The position numbers and the translations under genes are program-made. This document shows positions 8,006 to 17,637 of a stretch of DNA of 64,000 nucleotides, piece after piece. The notes under the pieces are model-generated. The model was given only the letters and a program-made list of their open reading frames with translations. It made no database searches and had not been told where the DNA came from. Source of the stretch: an uncultured Kiloniellaceae bacterium. GTDB taxonomy: Bacteria; Pseudomonadota; Alphaproteobacteria; Kiloniellales; Kiloniellaceae. Each line of letters begins with the position of its first letter. The stretch's first letter is position 1. Location: positions 1 to 64,000 of the forward strand of contig CANMQP010000006.1 in the NCBI GenBank assembly GCA_947500035.1. The letters run 5' to 3'.

Positions 8006-9112
8006 ATGCTCGGCGTAACAGACACAGCCAAAACGGCTCCCCGGCGGGAGCGCGGAACAAATCAGCCCTCAACGCGAGCCCGCCTGAAAGTCGCGATCGA
8101 ATGGCCCACTCTCGGCCTCGGCGTCGTCATTTACGGCGGTTTCGGCCTGCTCACCTGGCACTACCACAGCTTGCCCTGGTGGCTGGGTGCCGCCATCGGC
8201 GTCTATCTGATCGCCTGGCACGGATCGCTGCAGCACGAGGCCACCCACGGTCATCCAACGGCCTGGCGCAGAGTGAACGAAGCCTTTGTCTTCCCCAGCC
8301 TCTGGCTCTGGATTCCTTACGGCCTCTACCGCAGCGCCCATCTGAAGCACCACTGCGATGCCAAACTGACCGATCCTCTGGAAGACCCGGAGTCCTATTA
8401 CCTCACGCCGCAGCAGTGGGCCGACGCCGGCCGCGCCGAGCGGATCCTCTATCTCGTTAACAACAGCTTCCTGGGCCGCCTGCTGTTCGGGCCGGCCCTT
8501 TGTATCTGGCGGCTATATAAGGGCGAAGCCCTCCAGCTCTTCCGCGGCGACGGCCGGAATTTGGGCACCTGGGGGCTTCATGCGCTCTCCTGCGCCGCCG
8601 TTCTCTATTGGGTGGTGGCGGTCTGCCAGATCCCGCTCGCGAGCTATCTCGCGCTCTTCGTCTATCCGGCGATCTCCCTCTCCCTGGTCCGCTCCTTTGC
8701 CGAACACCGGGCGCACCCGGATATGGAACAGCGCAGCGTGATCGTCGAATCACGCGGGCCCATGGCGCTGCTGTTCCTGAACAACAACCTGCACGCCCTG
8801 CACCACGCCGAGCCCGCGCTGCCCTGGTATCAGCTGCCCGCGCGTTTCAAGCTCCGCCGGAGCGAGCTCCTGACCGCCAACGGCGGCTATCGCTTCAGCG
8901 GCTATGGTGAAATCATGCTGCGCTACATGCTGTGGCCGAAAGAACATGTCCGGCACCCCTTCGGCCGCGCGCTGACCGCCCGCGCGCCGAAAGCGGCGGC
9001 GCCTGCTCCGGCGGCCGCCCGGACGGTGCAGTCCAACGCTGCCTTTGAGCCAGTTACTTTGGAGTCCGTTACCTTGGAGTCGGCCACTTTGGAGCCGGTG
9101 AACGCGGCCTGA
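8006..9112 (+). CDS. Membrane fatty acid desaturase family protein
   Basis: The start is ATG 8006 with AAGGA upstream, giving 368 residues. It has the membrane-desaturase histidine boxes: HEATH (77-81), HLKHH (112-116) and HALHH (263-267), with hydrophobic segments around 38-75, 95-108 and 195-228. These bind a di-iron centre that introduces double bonds or hydroxyls into acyl chains, carotenoids or related substrates at the inner membrane; the substrate is not evident. The last 45 residues are unusual: an Ala/Pro linker followed by a VTLES-type repeat encoded by near-identical 15-bp units. It stands alone on the plus strand. Confidence 0.88.
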   Translation: MLGVTDTAKTAPRRERGTNQPSTRARLKVAIEWPTLGLGVVIYGGFGLLTWHYHSLPWWLGAAIGVYLIAWHGSLQHEATHGHPTAWRRVNEAFVFPSLWLWIPYGLYRSAHLKHHCDAKLTDPLEDPESYYLTPQQWADAGRAERILYLVNNSFLGRLLFGPALCIWRLYKGEALQLFRGDGRNLGTWGLHALSCAAVLYWVVAVCQIPLASYLALFVYPAISLSLVRSFAEHRAHPDMEQRSVIVESRGPMALLFLNNNLHALHHAEPALPWYQLPARFKLRRSELLTANGGYRFSGYGEIMLRYMLWPKEHVRHPFGRALTARAPKAAAPAPAAARTVQSNAAFEPVTLESVTLESATLEPVNAA

Positions 9113-9134
9113 GCCGGCCGAAGACGACGAGCGG

Positions 9135-10910
9135 TCAGAAAGGCCAGACGACCAGGATCACCGGCACAGCGACCGCGACGATCAGAATCTCCAGGGGCAG
9201 GCCCATACGCCAGTAGTCACCGAAGGCGTAGCCTCCGGGGCCCATAACCAGCGTGTTGTTCTTATGCCCGATGGGTGTCAGGAAGGCGCAGCTCGCAGCC
9301 ACGGCAACCGCCATCAGGAAAGGATCGGCACTGACCCCCAGACGCCCGGCGATATCGATGGCAATCGGCGCCGCGATGACCGTCGTCGCGGTGTTGTTCA
9401 GAACATCGGACAGGGTCATCGTCACGATCATGAGAAGGGTCAGAACCACCGCGGGGGACCAGCCTGCTGAAATCGTAACGATGCCGTTTGCAATCAACGC
9501 CGTACCGCCACTGGCCTCCAGTGCCTGCCCGATCGGAATAAGACATGCCAGCAGAACAATCACCGGCCACTCTACGAAATCGTAGATCTGCCGCAGGGGC
9601 ATGATCTTGAGCAATACATAGCCGATCACCACCCCCGCCAGGGCGACCGGCAGATAGATGACGCCCAGGCTTGCAAGAATGATCGCGATGGCGAAAAGTC
9701 CGGCCGCCATGGCCGCCTTATCCCTTTGGATCACTTCCAGGCCGCGCTCCGCCAAAGGCAGGGTCCCAAGCCAACTCGCCACTTCCGGCAGGCGCTCGGC
9801 GGGCCCCAGCAGCAGCAGAACATCACCCGCGGAGATCACCAGTTTGCGCAGGCGTTCGCGGAACCGCTTGCCGCTGCGCGACACCCCCAAAAGCGTAATC
9901 CCGTGCCGGTAGAGCAGGTTGACATCCAGCGAGGATCGGCCATCGATCCGGGCGTGGCGCGGCACCACGACCTCCATCAGCTTCTGATCGCCATCGTCCA
10001 CCTTGGCGCGCTGCTCGCTGCCGACATACTCGAGCTTCAGGCTCCCCACCAGTTTGTCGATCGCCTCCGGACCGGCCTCCACCACCAGGATGTCACCCGC
10101 GGCAATCTCCTCACGCCGTCCCGTGCCCGGCAGCCGCTTGCCCCGGCGCACCAGCCCCACGATATGGGCATCGCAGTCCGCGGCCTCTTCATCCAGGTCA
10201 GAAACCCTGCGGCCGACAGCCGATGACGCCTCCGGCACCTTGATTTCCGCGATATAGCCCTGCAGGTCCATCAGTTCCTGTCCGCTGTCATGCTTGCCCC
10301 GCTCTCCTGGCAGCAGGCGCCAGCCGACCAGCGCCACAAAGGCAACACCGGCCACCGCGCAGGCCAGGCCGACCGGCGCGAAGTCGAACATGGAATAGCT
10401 TTCGCCCAGGGATTTCTCGCGAAAGGCCGCGATGATGATATTGGGGGGCGTCCCGATCAGGGTGACCAGCCCGCCCAGAATGGTCGCAAAAGACAGCGGC
10501 ATCAGGGTCAGGGCCGGTGAGCGTTTGGCCTTGGCGCTGGCCTGCAGTTCAACCGGCATCAGGAGCGCCAGCGCGCCGACGTTGTTCATAAAGGCGGAGA
10601 AAAACGCACCCAGACCACTCATGACCGCGATATGGCTTGAGAGCTTGCGGCTGCCGTCGATGAGATAACGCGTGATCAGATCGATGGCGCCGGAGAGCAC
10701 GAGCCCGCGGCTGACGATCAGCACCAGTGCAATGATCACCACCGCGGGATGGCCAAAGCCCGAAAAAGCCTCCTCCGTAGGGACGCTGCCCGTCACCACC
10801 GCCACGACCAGCGCGGCGAAAGCGACCAGGTCATAGCGGTACCGGCCCCAAAGCAGCAGCCCAAAGACTGCGAAAAGCAAGGCGAATAGAGTGATCTGGT
10901 CTGTGGTCAT
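9135..10910 (-). CDS. SLC13/DASS-type permease with two TrkA_C (RCK_C) domains
   Basis: ATG 10910 with GGAGAAAG upstream gives a 591-residue membrane protein. Hydrophobic segments at the N-terminus (residues 5-190) and C-terminus (from about 400) frame a cytoplasmic middle with two TrkA_C-like units (KVPEASSAVGRRVSDLD... and RHARIDGRSSLDVNLLYRHGI...). This layout is typical of SLC13-family sodium/anion permeases (sulfate, carboxylates or similar). Conserved spots include PPNIIIAA, MTLSDVLNNTATTV and TPIGHKNNTLVMGPGGY. The substrate is not predictable. It is monocistronic, convergent with the desaturase gene. Confidence 0.88.
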   Translation of the reverse strand: MTTDQITLFALLFAVFGLLLWGRYRYDLVAFAALVVAVVTGSVPTEEAFSGFGHPAVVIIALVLIVSRGLVLSGAIDLITRYLIDGSRKLSSHIAVMSGLGAFFSAFMNNVGALALLMPVELQASAKAKRSPALTLMPLSFATILGGLVTLIGTPPNIIIAAFREKSLGESYSMFDFAPVGLACAVAGVAFVALVGWRLLPGERGKHDSGQELMDLQGYIAEIKVPEASSAVGRRVSDLDEEAADCDAHIVGLVRRGKRLPGTGRREEIAAGDILVVEAGPEAIDKLVGSLKLEYVGSEQRAKVDDGDQKLMEVVVPRHARIDGRSSLDVNLLYRHGITLLGVSRSGKRFRERLRKLVISAGDVLLLLGPAERLPEVASWLGTLPLAERGLEVIQRDKAAMAAGLFAIAIILASLGVIYLPVALAGVVIGYVLLKIMPLRQIYDFVEWPVIVLLACLIPIGQALEASGGTALIANGIVTISAGWSPAVVLTLLMIVTMTLSDVLNNTATTVIAAPIAIDIAGRLGVSADPFLMAVAVAASCAFLTPIGHKNNTLVMGPGGYAFGDYWRMGLPLEILIVAVAVPVILVVWPF

Positions 10911-11463
10911 AGCTTTCTCCAACGGCCGTGAAACCGACCCACTCCCGATCTCCCGCGGCTGTGCCACAACGCCAGAAACGTCGCCGCTGCAGTATCCAAC
11001 TTGACTGCTGCGCCGCGAAAAACACATTTGCCCCGCAACACGATCACATCTCGTGAAACAGGAGGAGACTTTTCTGACCCAACACCATGAAAAAAGAGCT
11101 AATTCAAGCTTTTCCTGTCCAATCGAAGACATCCTGGACTAGAGGCAAAGGCCGGCCGCGGCTCGGCGAAGGAGACGCATAAACCTCTACCGGCATGAAA
11201 AAGGCAGAGCACAGGAAAGTACCCAGATCGGTAGATTTTCATTAAGAGGCTCACACATAACGAATTTATTTCTAAAACCGAATAAATTTCGTACAGGTCA
11301 ATAAAATATAGTGCACCTCAAAAAACATTTTAAATAACTTTTTGACTTTTTTTCGACGATCAATACATGCTTTTAACTCTTCTTTCACACTATAACATTT
11401 ATTTACATATTATTTACTTATTAGAGCAACTCTACGGTTTTCCAAGATACGTAGGCTTGCAAC
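10911..11463. other. AT-rich promoter region upstream of the TadG-like gene
   Basis: This 553-bp gap separates the divergent permease and TadG-like genes. Bases 11220-11450 are strikingly AT-rich, with TTGACT (11342-11347) and TATAAC (11391-11396) among several promoter-like hexamers. No protein gene was seen. Confidence 0.45.
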
Positions 11464-13419
11464 ATGACCTGGTTTAAAAGATCCGATCCTAAAGCCGGAA
11501 AGCGCACGCTTTCTGCGTTTTCGATGGACAACAGAGGCGCTGTTTCTGTTCTCTTCGGCTTTTCCGTTGTCGCTGTTGTCGGTTTTCTCGGCTTGGCTAC
11601 TGACGCCGGACGCGGATACATCGCGAAGGCAAGACTCGGCCAAGCCGTAGACGCCGCCGCCCTTGCAGGGGGCAAGGCGATCAATCAGCCCTACCGCGAT
11701 GCCGAGATTCGCAAATACTTCGAAGCCAACTTCCCGAACGACTACATGGATTCCGTGTTGGTCGACTTTAACATCGAAACCGAAGAGGGGAACGAGCAGC
11801 TCACCATCTCCGCCACGGCGCGCATTCCAACCACCTTCATGCGCGTCGTAAACGTTGATGACATGGAAGTCTCGGCACGCTCGGTCGTTCGGCGCTCCGT
11901 GCGCGGACTGGAACTCGCATTGATCATGGATAACACCGGTTCCATGCGCAGCAGCGGCAAGATCCAGGCCATGAAGGCGGCGGCGACCGATCTGGTCAAC
12001 ATTCTCTACGGCGATAAGGAGACCATTAACAACTTTTGGGTTGGCCTTGTCCCCTTCGTCGCCACTGTCAATGTCGGCAACCAGCACATCGATTGGCTGG
12101 ATGAAGACCCGACCCCGCCGCCGGCCGGCGCGCGGGTCCCTGCTACGGGTGGCACGCCAATCGGCGACATGATCTATCTTGGTGGTCTCGAGGCTGCCTT
12201 CGACGGTAACGACAACCAGCCCGCAGCCGACAGCGCGTTTGTGAAGCAGAAAACGCGGAAGGAAACCGCTGAGATTGGCAAGGACTGGGGCGCGGGCAAT
12301 GAACAGACCATCGTCGGCTTCAGAATTACCAGCTCGAACAACGGCGGTTTTACAAAGGTTAAAGCGCCCAAAGCAAAAATCGTCTTTTGGCTGGAAGGCT
12401 CCGATGACGGGGTGAATTGGACCACGCTAGGGATTCGAGCCGGTAAGTACAAAAGAGGCAGCAATTCAAAACGGCGTTTCGTGATTGAAGGCATCGACGG
12501 TATCGATGCTTCCCGGGCGTACCGCTATCACCGCGTCAAGATCATGGACAAGAAACATACCCGCTCGACGTTCTTTGTCGCCGAGGTTGTCTTTTATGTC
12601 ATAGCACAAGAAGAAATCCCCTACACCTGGAAGGGCTGTGTCGAAGCACGCACGTCACCCCGTGACGAGACCGATGATCCGCCTTCGGAAGAGCTCTTTT
12701 CAGCCCATTTCTGGCCCTCGACGATCAACATGTATGGTGGCGAAGCCTACGATGGCGATAACGATTGGCCCGAGATCGATGAGACAAACGAGGCACAGAA
12801 CCTCGGCACGGGTCCGAACCTCGGCTGTGGACCGGCGATCACGTCGCTCACTGCCGAGAAAACAAAGGTTCTGGCCGCGATTGATGAGATGCAGCCCTGG
12901 CATCGCGGCGGCACGCATGCGAACCTCGGCCTGGCTTGGGGCTGGCGTGTAATCTCCCCGAGATGGCGTGGCCTGTGGGGTGGCGATACCCCGGATGAAT
13001 TGCCGATGGACTACGATGCTCCGCTCATGGACAAAGTTGCAATCGTCCTGACCGACGGCACCAACGTCTACTATGACTGGCCGGGTGGACTACCGGGCTC
13101 GCCGATGTCGGGAACCTATCCGGATACGGATTACTCCGCTTACGGCAGACTGAGCGAAGGCCGTCTGGGCACCACCAACCAGGGCGCGGCCGTTGTTGAG
13201 ATCAACAACCGAATGTCCCGTTTGTGCGAAAACATGAAGGATGAGGGCATCGTTATCTATGCCATTACCTTCCAACTCAATGACGTCGCAACGCAGAACC
13301 TCATGAGGAACTGTGCTACGGACCCGGAGAAATACTATAACTCTCCGTCCAACTCGGAATTGCGCGCCACCTTCGTTGCCATCGGTAACGAACTCACCAA
13401 CCTGCGTATCGCAGAGTAA
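11464..13419 (+). CDS. TadG-like pilus-assembly/vWA protein with inserted discoidin-like domain
   Basis: The 651-residue protein starts with the TadE/G-type N-terminus: a short cytoplasmic lead, NRGAVSVLFGFSVVAVVGFLGLATDAGR (a single membrane anchor, about 24-48) and the QAVDAAALAGG segment. A von Willebrand A domain follows, with the metal site DNTGS at 156-160, later GGTHANLGLAWGWR and KVAIVLTDGTN. Tad-locus proteins assemble Flp pili or act as adhesins in the envelope. Between the first vWA strands and the rest lies an insert (about 240-380) with FDGN, IVGFRITSS, WLEGSDDGVNWTTLG and YRYHRVKI, which reads as an F5/8-type (discoidin-like) carbohydrate-binding fold. No other tad genes are in the window. 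Confidence 0.85.
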   Translation: MTWFKRSDPKAGKRTLSAFSMDNRGAVSVLFGFSVVAVVGFLGLATDAGRGYIAKARLGQAVDAAALAGGKAINQPYRDAEIRKYFEANFPNDYMDSVLVDFNIETEEGNEQLTISATARIPTTFMRVVNVDDMEVSARSVVRRSVRGLELALIMDNTGSMRSSGKIQAMKAAATDLVNILYGDKETINNFWVGLVPFVATVNVGNQHIDWLDEDPTPPPAGARVPATGGTPIGDMIYLGGLEAAFDGNDNQPAADSAFVKQKTRKETAEIGKDWGAGNEQTIVGFRITSSNNGGFTKVKAPKAKIVFWLEGSDDGVNWTTLGIRAGKYKRGSNSKRRFVIEGIDGIDASRAYRYHRVKIMDKKHTRSTFFVAEVVFYVIAQEEIPYTWKGCVEARTSPRDETDDPPSEELFSAHFWPSTINMYGGEAYDGDNDWPEIDETNEAQNLGTGPNLGCGPAITSLTAEKTKVLAAIDEMQPWHRGGTHANLGLAWGWRVISPRWRGLWGGDTPDELPMDYDAPLMDKVAIVLTDGTNVYYDWPGGLPGSPMSGTYPDTDYSAYGRLSEGRLGTTNQGAAVVEINNRMSRLCENMKDEGIVIYAITFQLNDVATQNLMRNCATDPEKYYNSPSNSELRATFVAIGNELTNLRIAE

Positions 13420-13426
13420 AAAAGAA

Positions 13427-13456
13427 CCGGCGCCAATGATATATCATTGGCGCCGG
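13427..13456. terminator. Perfect palindrome, bidirectional terminator
   Basis: A perfect 30-bp palindrome (CCGGCGCCAATGAT at 13427-13440, mirrored at 13443-13456) lies 8 bp after the TadG-like stop. Leftward on the minus strand it is followed by TTCTTTTTT; rightward on the plus strand by the weaker CTGTTCTCTCT. It can stop both the TadG-like transcript and the 34-kb minus-strand operon ending at 13647. Confidence 0.8.
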
Positions 13457-13646
13457 CTGTTCTCTCTAGACCGAAACACTTGAATCCGTTCTAGCTCAAA
13501 TGATGAGAGCAGACTCACGAGTACGACAGATCGCCTTCGGCAATTCTAGCTAAACTTGATCTGCTCCACTTGGCCGCAGCTGTTCCGCGGGATCCCAACA
13601 GCTACGACGTATTGGGTTTTATCGCTGCCAGATCCTCTACACCTGA

Positions 13647-14891
13647 CTATCTGCAACCGATCTCCAGAAAATCGACTTCCGGCAGTTCACTGTAGCGCCA
13701 CTGCTTCGCCGTCGCAGACTGAGGGTTGCTCTCAACAATATCCTGAACCAGCGCTTCATTGACCCAGTCCAATGCGATCGCCGGCGTTTGCGTCTCCATG
13801 CGCGCGGCCATAACGGCATAGAGAATATCCCCGCCGTGATCACCATCAATGAAGGCGCAATCCCCCGCACCGAGACTGCGCGTATCGTGAAAGTCAAAAT
13901 AGGGCCGATCCAGTCCCGACAAGCGGCTTTTAAGGTCATCCAGCAGGCCATATTTGCCCTGTGCGGTCATCTCATCGGCAATCGTCGGCGCGACGGGCGG
14001 CAAAAGCAGAACAACGGGAATTCCGGCTTCATCCGCGATTTCAAGAACGGAAAGAAACCTGTCCCAGCGCTCCTCAAGGACCCGGTCACCCCATTCGAAG
14101 CGATGTTTCCCCTCACGAACGCGTTCCAGAATTAGTGAAAACTTGGCATCGAAATGCGACTTCCTGCCTGTGATCGTGGAGCTATAGTGATAGCTACCGA
14201 ATTGATCGAACCCATCCCTGCGTAGAATTGCCTGCAAACCGAAATGCTTGGGATCTCCCTCCTGCACGACCCGGGACAGATCGGTCAGCGTCACCTTACC
14301 TTCTACGAGCCACTCAATTGGATGCAACAGCGTACGTGCGGATACACCACGTCCCGCCGGCCGTTCCAACCAGCTTGACCGCGGCTTGCGGTCGGCGTTG
14401 AACCACCAGAAATCGACACCGAACAGAATCACTTTGGGCTGATGCGACTCAAAAAGATGTGGCAGCAGTTCGACGGCATGTGTCAGGCCTTTCACGGTTC
14501 CCCCAAGGTTCACGAAGGACCGAGAGAAAGCCTCTCCTCTAAACTGCATAACGCGAGATGAACCGATGGCGATGACATCCGGTTTTACGGCTTCATAAAG
14601 TGCGAGTTTGTAATGTGCGGTATCGTCATGGATCGACGTACCGTAGAGTCCCTGTTGTGCGAGCTGCCGTGCCGCGATGTGCTCAAGCGAAGCGGTTTCG
14701 CCCGCGCGCCATAAAATCAGATAGAGCGAAACAGGAATCACCGCCACGATCGCCGCAAGAATAAAGACCCACTGCAACCATTTCACCTGACCGTCCCGCC
14801 GCCGGCCAATGCCCTTGGGGTTCGGCTGGCCTTCCGAAGTTTTCGGTTTCAAAGCGCCTCCCGCAGTATGTTGGTTTGAAGTGTCATGCAC
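13647..14891 (-). CDS. SGNH-like acyltransferase partner protein of the MBOAT
   Basis: The protein (414 residues from GTG 14891) has a basic cytoplasmic N-terminus, one transmembrane segment (about 38-60) and an extracytoplasmic SGNH/GDSL-like domain beginning with IAIGSSRVMQF (GSSR at 110-113). Such proteins are encoded beside AlgI-type MBOAT acyltransferases and, like AlgJ/AlgX, help transfer acetyl groups to polysaccharide in the periplasm. It directly follows the MBOAT gene, 11 bp after its stop. A TTG at 14852 with GGAGG upstream is an alternative start; longer starts would run deep into the MBOAT gene. It is the last gene of the operon. Confidence 0.75.
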   Translation of the reverse strand: MHDTSNQHTAGGALKPKTSEGQPNPKGIGRRRDGQVKWLQWVFILAAIVAVIPVSLYLILWRAGETASLEHIAARQLAQQGLYGTSIHDDTAHYKLALYEAVKPDVIAIGSSRVMQFRGEAFSRSFVNLGGTVKGLTHAVELLPHLFESHQPKVILFGVDFWWFNADRKPRSSWLERPAGRGVSARTLLHPIEWLVEGKVTLTDLSRVVQEGDPKHFGLQAILRRDGFDQFGSYHYSSTITGRKSHFDAKFSLILERVREGKHRFEWGDRVLEERWDRFLSVLEIADEAGIPVVLLLPPVAPTIADEMTAQGKYGLLDDLKSRLSGLDRPYFDFHDTRSLGAGDCAFIDGDHGGDILYAVMAARMETQTPAIALDWVNEALVQDIVESNPQSATAKQWRYSELPEVDFLEIGCR

Positions 14892-14902
14892 GAACGCACG
14901 CC

Positions 14903-16471
14903 TTAAAACTGAAAGTACAGAAACTCGGAATTCCACCCCAGGATAAAACTCGCACCGGTGACGAACGCCGTCACTGTGAAGACCATCCATAGCGGTGTGG
15001 GCCGCCAGTGCAAAGCGCGCAGCGCCAAGACGCCGCCGGGGGCTGCAAGGGCGCTTTGCCGGCCGCGAATAACCGGGCGGTAACGGCGCATGATTTGCTG
15101 CGTATTCGGCATCAGCCAGACCAGCGGCATTAACCCGATTATCCAGAGAAGGGCCGATTGAACAGGTACGACGCCGCTGAAGCTTCCGCCCCAGGTCGCG
15201 CCCAAGCTCTCGAGCAGCGGCCCGATTGGGCTGGCCGCCAGTGCTTTAGGCAAGGCAATACCATTCATACCGAACATGGTCGTCAAGAGGTTCTCTGCCC
15301 CCGAAAGAGTCTCAGACCGGAAAATAACCCAGCCGCAAAGAACACAGAAGAATGTAGCTGCGACACCCAGCAGGCGCACCGGCCAGGACGCACTTACCAC
15401 GGTCCTTGAAGCCCCCAAGAAGTGCCGCCATGCGTGATTGACCAGCAGACATAAGCCATGGAGCGCGCCCCAAAGCACGAAGGTCCAGCCGGCACCATGC
15501 CAGAGGCCGCCCAACAGCATCGTAACAAAAACGTTCATGTAACGGCGGTAAGGCCCCCGGCGGCTCCCGCCCAAAGGAATATAGAGATAGTCCCGCAAAA
15601 AGCGCGAAAGGGTGATGTGCCAGCGGCGCCAGAAATCGATGATGCTGGTTGCCTTGTAGGGTGAGTTAAAGTTCTCCGGCAAGCGGATCCCGAACATGCG
15701 GGCGCCGCCGATTGCCATATCGGAATAGCCGGAAAAATCGAAGTAGAGTTGAAAACTGTAGGCAAACGCCCCGATCCAGGCATCGAAAAACGAAACCTGC
15801 AGGCCAGCATCCGAAGCCTGGAAGACGGGAGTCGAATACTGCGCGACGCTGTCGGCCAAAACCGTTTTCTTGAAGAGACCGATCGAAAAGATCACCAAAC
15901 CGACATTGATGTTCTCGACAATCCGGCGGCGGGCGCCCGGATTGCTAAACTGAGGCATCATTTCGCTGTGGTGAACGATCGGCCCGGCAATCAACTGCGG
16001 AAAGAAGGTGACAAAAAGCGCGTAGCGGATCGGATTGTGCTCTTTGGCACTGCCGGCATAGACATCGACGAGATAAGCGATCTGCTGAAAGGTAAAAAAG
16101 GAGATCCCGAGCGGCAGAATGAGTTGCTCTATGGCCCAGTCCGCCTCCACGAGCATTGCCACATTTTCGAGAAAGAAAGCCCAGTATTTGTAATAACCGA
16201 TAGCCGCCAGATTCGCGCCGACACCCAAGGCAAGCCAGCGCTTGCGCGCCCCACTGGAAGAGCCTTCGATCCTGCCGGCGATCAGGTAGTTGGCAACAAC
16301 CGATCCGCAGATCAGAAAGAGATAACTGACATTCCAGTAGCCATAGAAAAACAGCGACGCCAGAACCAGGACGGCCTGCGCCGAGAGGTCGCTATACCTA
16401 CGGAGGAAATAAAAAAGCGCCAGAACGACCGGCAAGAACAGGAAAATATATTCGAATGAATTGAAGAGCAT
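14903..16471 (-). CDS. MBOAT family O-acyltransferase (AlgI-like)
   Basis: The 522-residue polytopic protein shows the AlgI-type MBOAT signature: the opening MLFNSFEYIFLFLP, LGISFFTFQQIAYLVDVY, FFPQLIAGPIVH, then FWRRWHITLSRFLRDYLYIPLGG (280-302) and GGLWHGAGWTFVLWGALHGL with catalytic-type His325 and His338. These enzymes pass acyl, usually acetyl, groups across the inner membrane for glycan O-acylation. Together with the downstream SGNH protein it forms a complete O-acetylation pair, presumably acting on the glycan made by this operon. Confidence 0.92.
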   Translation of the reverse strand: MLFNSFEYIFLFLPVVLALFYFLRRYSDLSAQAVLVLASLFFYGYWNVSYLFLICGSVVANYLIAGRIEGSSSGARKRWLALGVGANLAAIGYYKYWAFFLENVAMLVEADWAIEQLILPLGISFFTFQQIAYLVDVYAGSAKEHNPIRYALFVTFFPQLIAGPIVHHSEMMPQFSNPGARRRIVENINVGLVIFSIGLFKKTVLADSVAQYSTPVFQASDAGLQVSFFDAWIGAFAYSFQLYFDFSGYSDMAIGGARMFGIRLPENFNSPYKATSIIDFWRRWHITLSRFLRDYLYIPLGGSRRGPYRRYMNVFVTMLLGGLWHGAGWTFVLWGALHGLCLLVNHAWRHFLGASRTVVSASWPVRLLGVAATFFCVLCGWVIFRSETLSGAENLLTTMFGMNGIALPKALAASPIGPLLESLGATWGGSFSGVVPVQSALLWIIGLMPLVWLMPNTQQIMRRYRPVIRGRQSALAAPGGVLALRALHWRPTPLWMVFTVTAFVTGASFILGWNSEFLYFQF

Positions 16472-16511
16472 AAGAGTCAGGTCACGACCGGCAAACGAAC
16501 ATATTCACATT

Positions 16512-17567
16512 CTATCGCTTCAACAGCTTGCCGGTCAGAATGCCGTGTTTCACGTCGAGGCAGGGAATTCTTCCAATCACAGGGTAAGACAGGCCAGATT
16601 TTTCCGAATGGAGGACCCCGTCGATTTCCTTCAGTTCGGACCTGTCGACGGGACAGACCAGCTTGGGCGCGTTCTGCTGCGTCCCCTTCGTGGGCTCGAG
16701 AACAAGAATACCGGAATTGAGGTGAAATTCCCTGACCGGTAGAGCGCAATCTAACAGCGACAACATGCCCATCGTTTCGGCCAGTGCGCGGACGCCCTTC
16801 ACGTAGCCTTTCATTTCGATCCACTTCTGCTGAAGTGGTTCGCCGTGCTCGAAGCTCGGTTCGACAAGAATGATTTTCTTTCTTGTGACGCGGTCGAACT
16901 CCCTCAGGGCACTCTCGAGCACTGAAGGCATTTGCTCCAGGCAATGCACCGTGTAGAGGTAGTCGATCGACTTGTCCAGAAAAGGAAGCCGTGCGGCATT
17001 GCCGCAGATATAATGGTCGGCATCGAAAGACTGGCTTTTGCAGTAGGCGATACCCTGCTGCACGCGTGACCAGGACAGGTCCAGACCAGCCACTACGTCA
17101 GGACGTTTGTGCAGTCCGGAGACCACAGGATAAAGCGAGGTGAATTCTCCCGCACCGACTTCGAGAATGGAACTACATCCGCCAAAGTGGTTGATCACAC
17201 TGGAAATATAGGCGGTTTTGTAGGTGTTCAGCTCAATCGAGTTGACAAGCCCGCGCTGGGTGCCGTTTTTCACGAACATCGGCACGCCCCCGCCGCTCAG
17301 GCTATCGACGTAGGATCCCGCAATATCGTCGTACTTGGTCAGTACGCTGTCTTCCGAGCGCGCGGACTTCTTTTCCACCTTGCCCCGAAGAGCGGATAAG
17401 CGGGCATCACAGAAGTCCAGTCCTCTGACCAACAGAGTCTTCAAGCGTTTCTTGAGGCTCACGCGGCGCTTGAGATAGCGTTCGAGGTATGCGAGGTCTT
17501 CCTCATAACCGCTATCCTGAAAGTCGATATCCTCCACCTTGAGCTCCGCCAGATCCAACTTTGCCAT
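16512..17567 (-). CDS. Class I SAM methyltransferase with C-terminal Trm112-like domain
   Basis: The 351-residue protein has a charged, helical N-terminus (1-75), a Rossmann methyltransferase core with the SAM motif ILEVGAGEF (134-142), and a C-terminal Trm112-like element (LVCPVDRSELKEIDGVL..., about 302-337). The second ATG (17567) is preferred because GAGAAAG lies before it; an ATG 24 bases upstream is possible. In this context it probably methylates a sugar intermediate or glycan, but the acceptor is unknown. Confidence 0.8.
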   Translation of the reverse strand: MAKLDLAELKVEDIDFQDSGYEEDLAYLERYLKRRVSLKKRLKTLLVRGLDFCDARLSALRGKVEKKSARSEDSVLTKYDDIAGSYVDSLSGGGVPMFVKNGTQRGLVNSIELNTYKTAYISSVINHFGGCSSILEVGAGEFTSLYPVVSGLHKRPDVVAGLDLSWSRVQQGIAYCKSQSFDADHYICGNAARLPFLDKSIDYLYTVHCLEQMPSVLESALREFDRVTRKKIILVEPSFEHGEPLQQKWIEMKGYVKGVRALAETMGMLSLLDCALPVREFHLNSGILVLEPTKGTQQNAPKLVCPVDRSELKEIDGVLHSEKSGLSYPVIGRIPCLDVKHGILTGKLLKR

Positions 17568-17637
17568 GTTTACTTTCTCATCTTGCTGCATCCGGCGCCG
17601 CGTAACCTGCCCGCCGCCGGAATAAACTAAACCCTGA

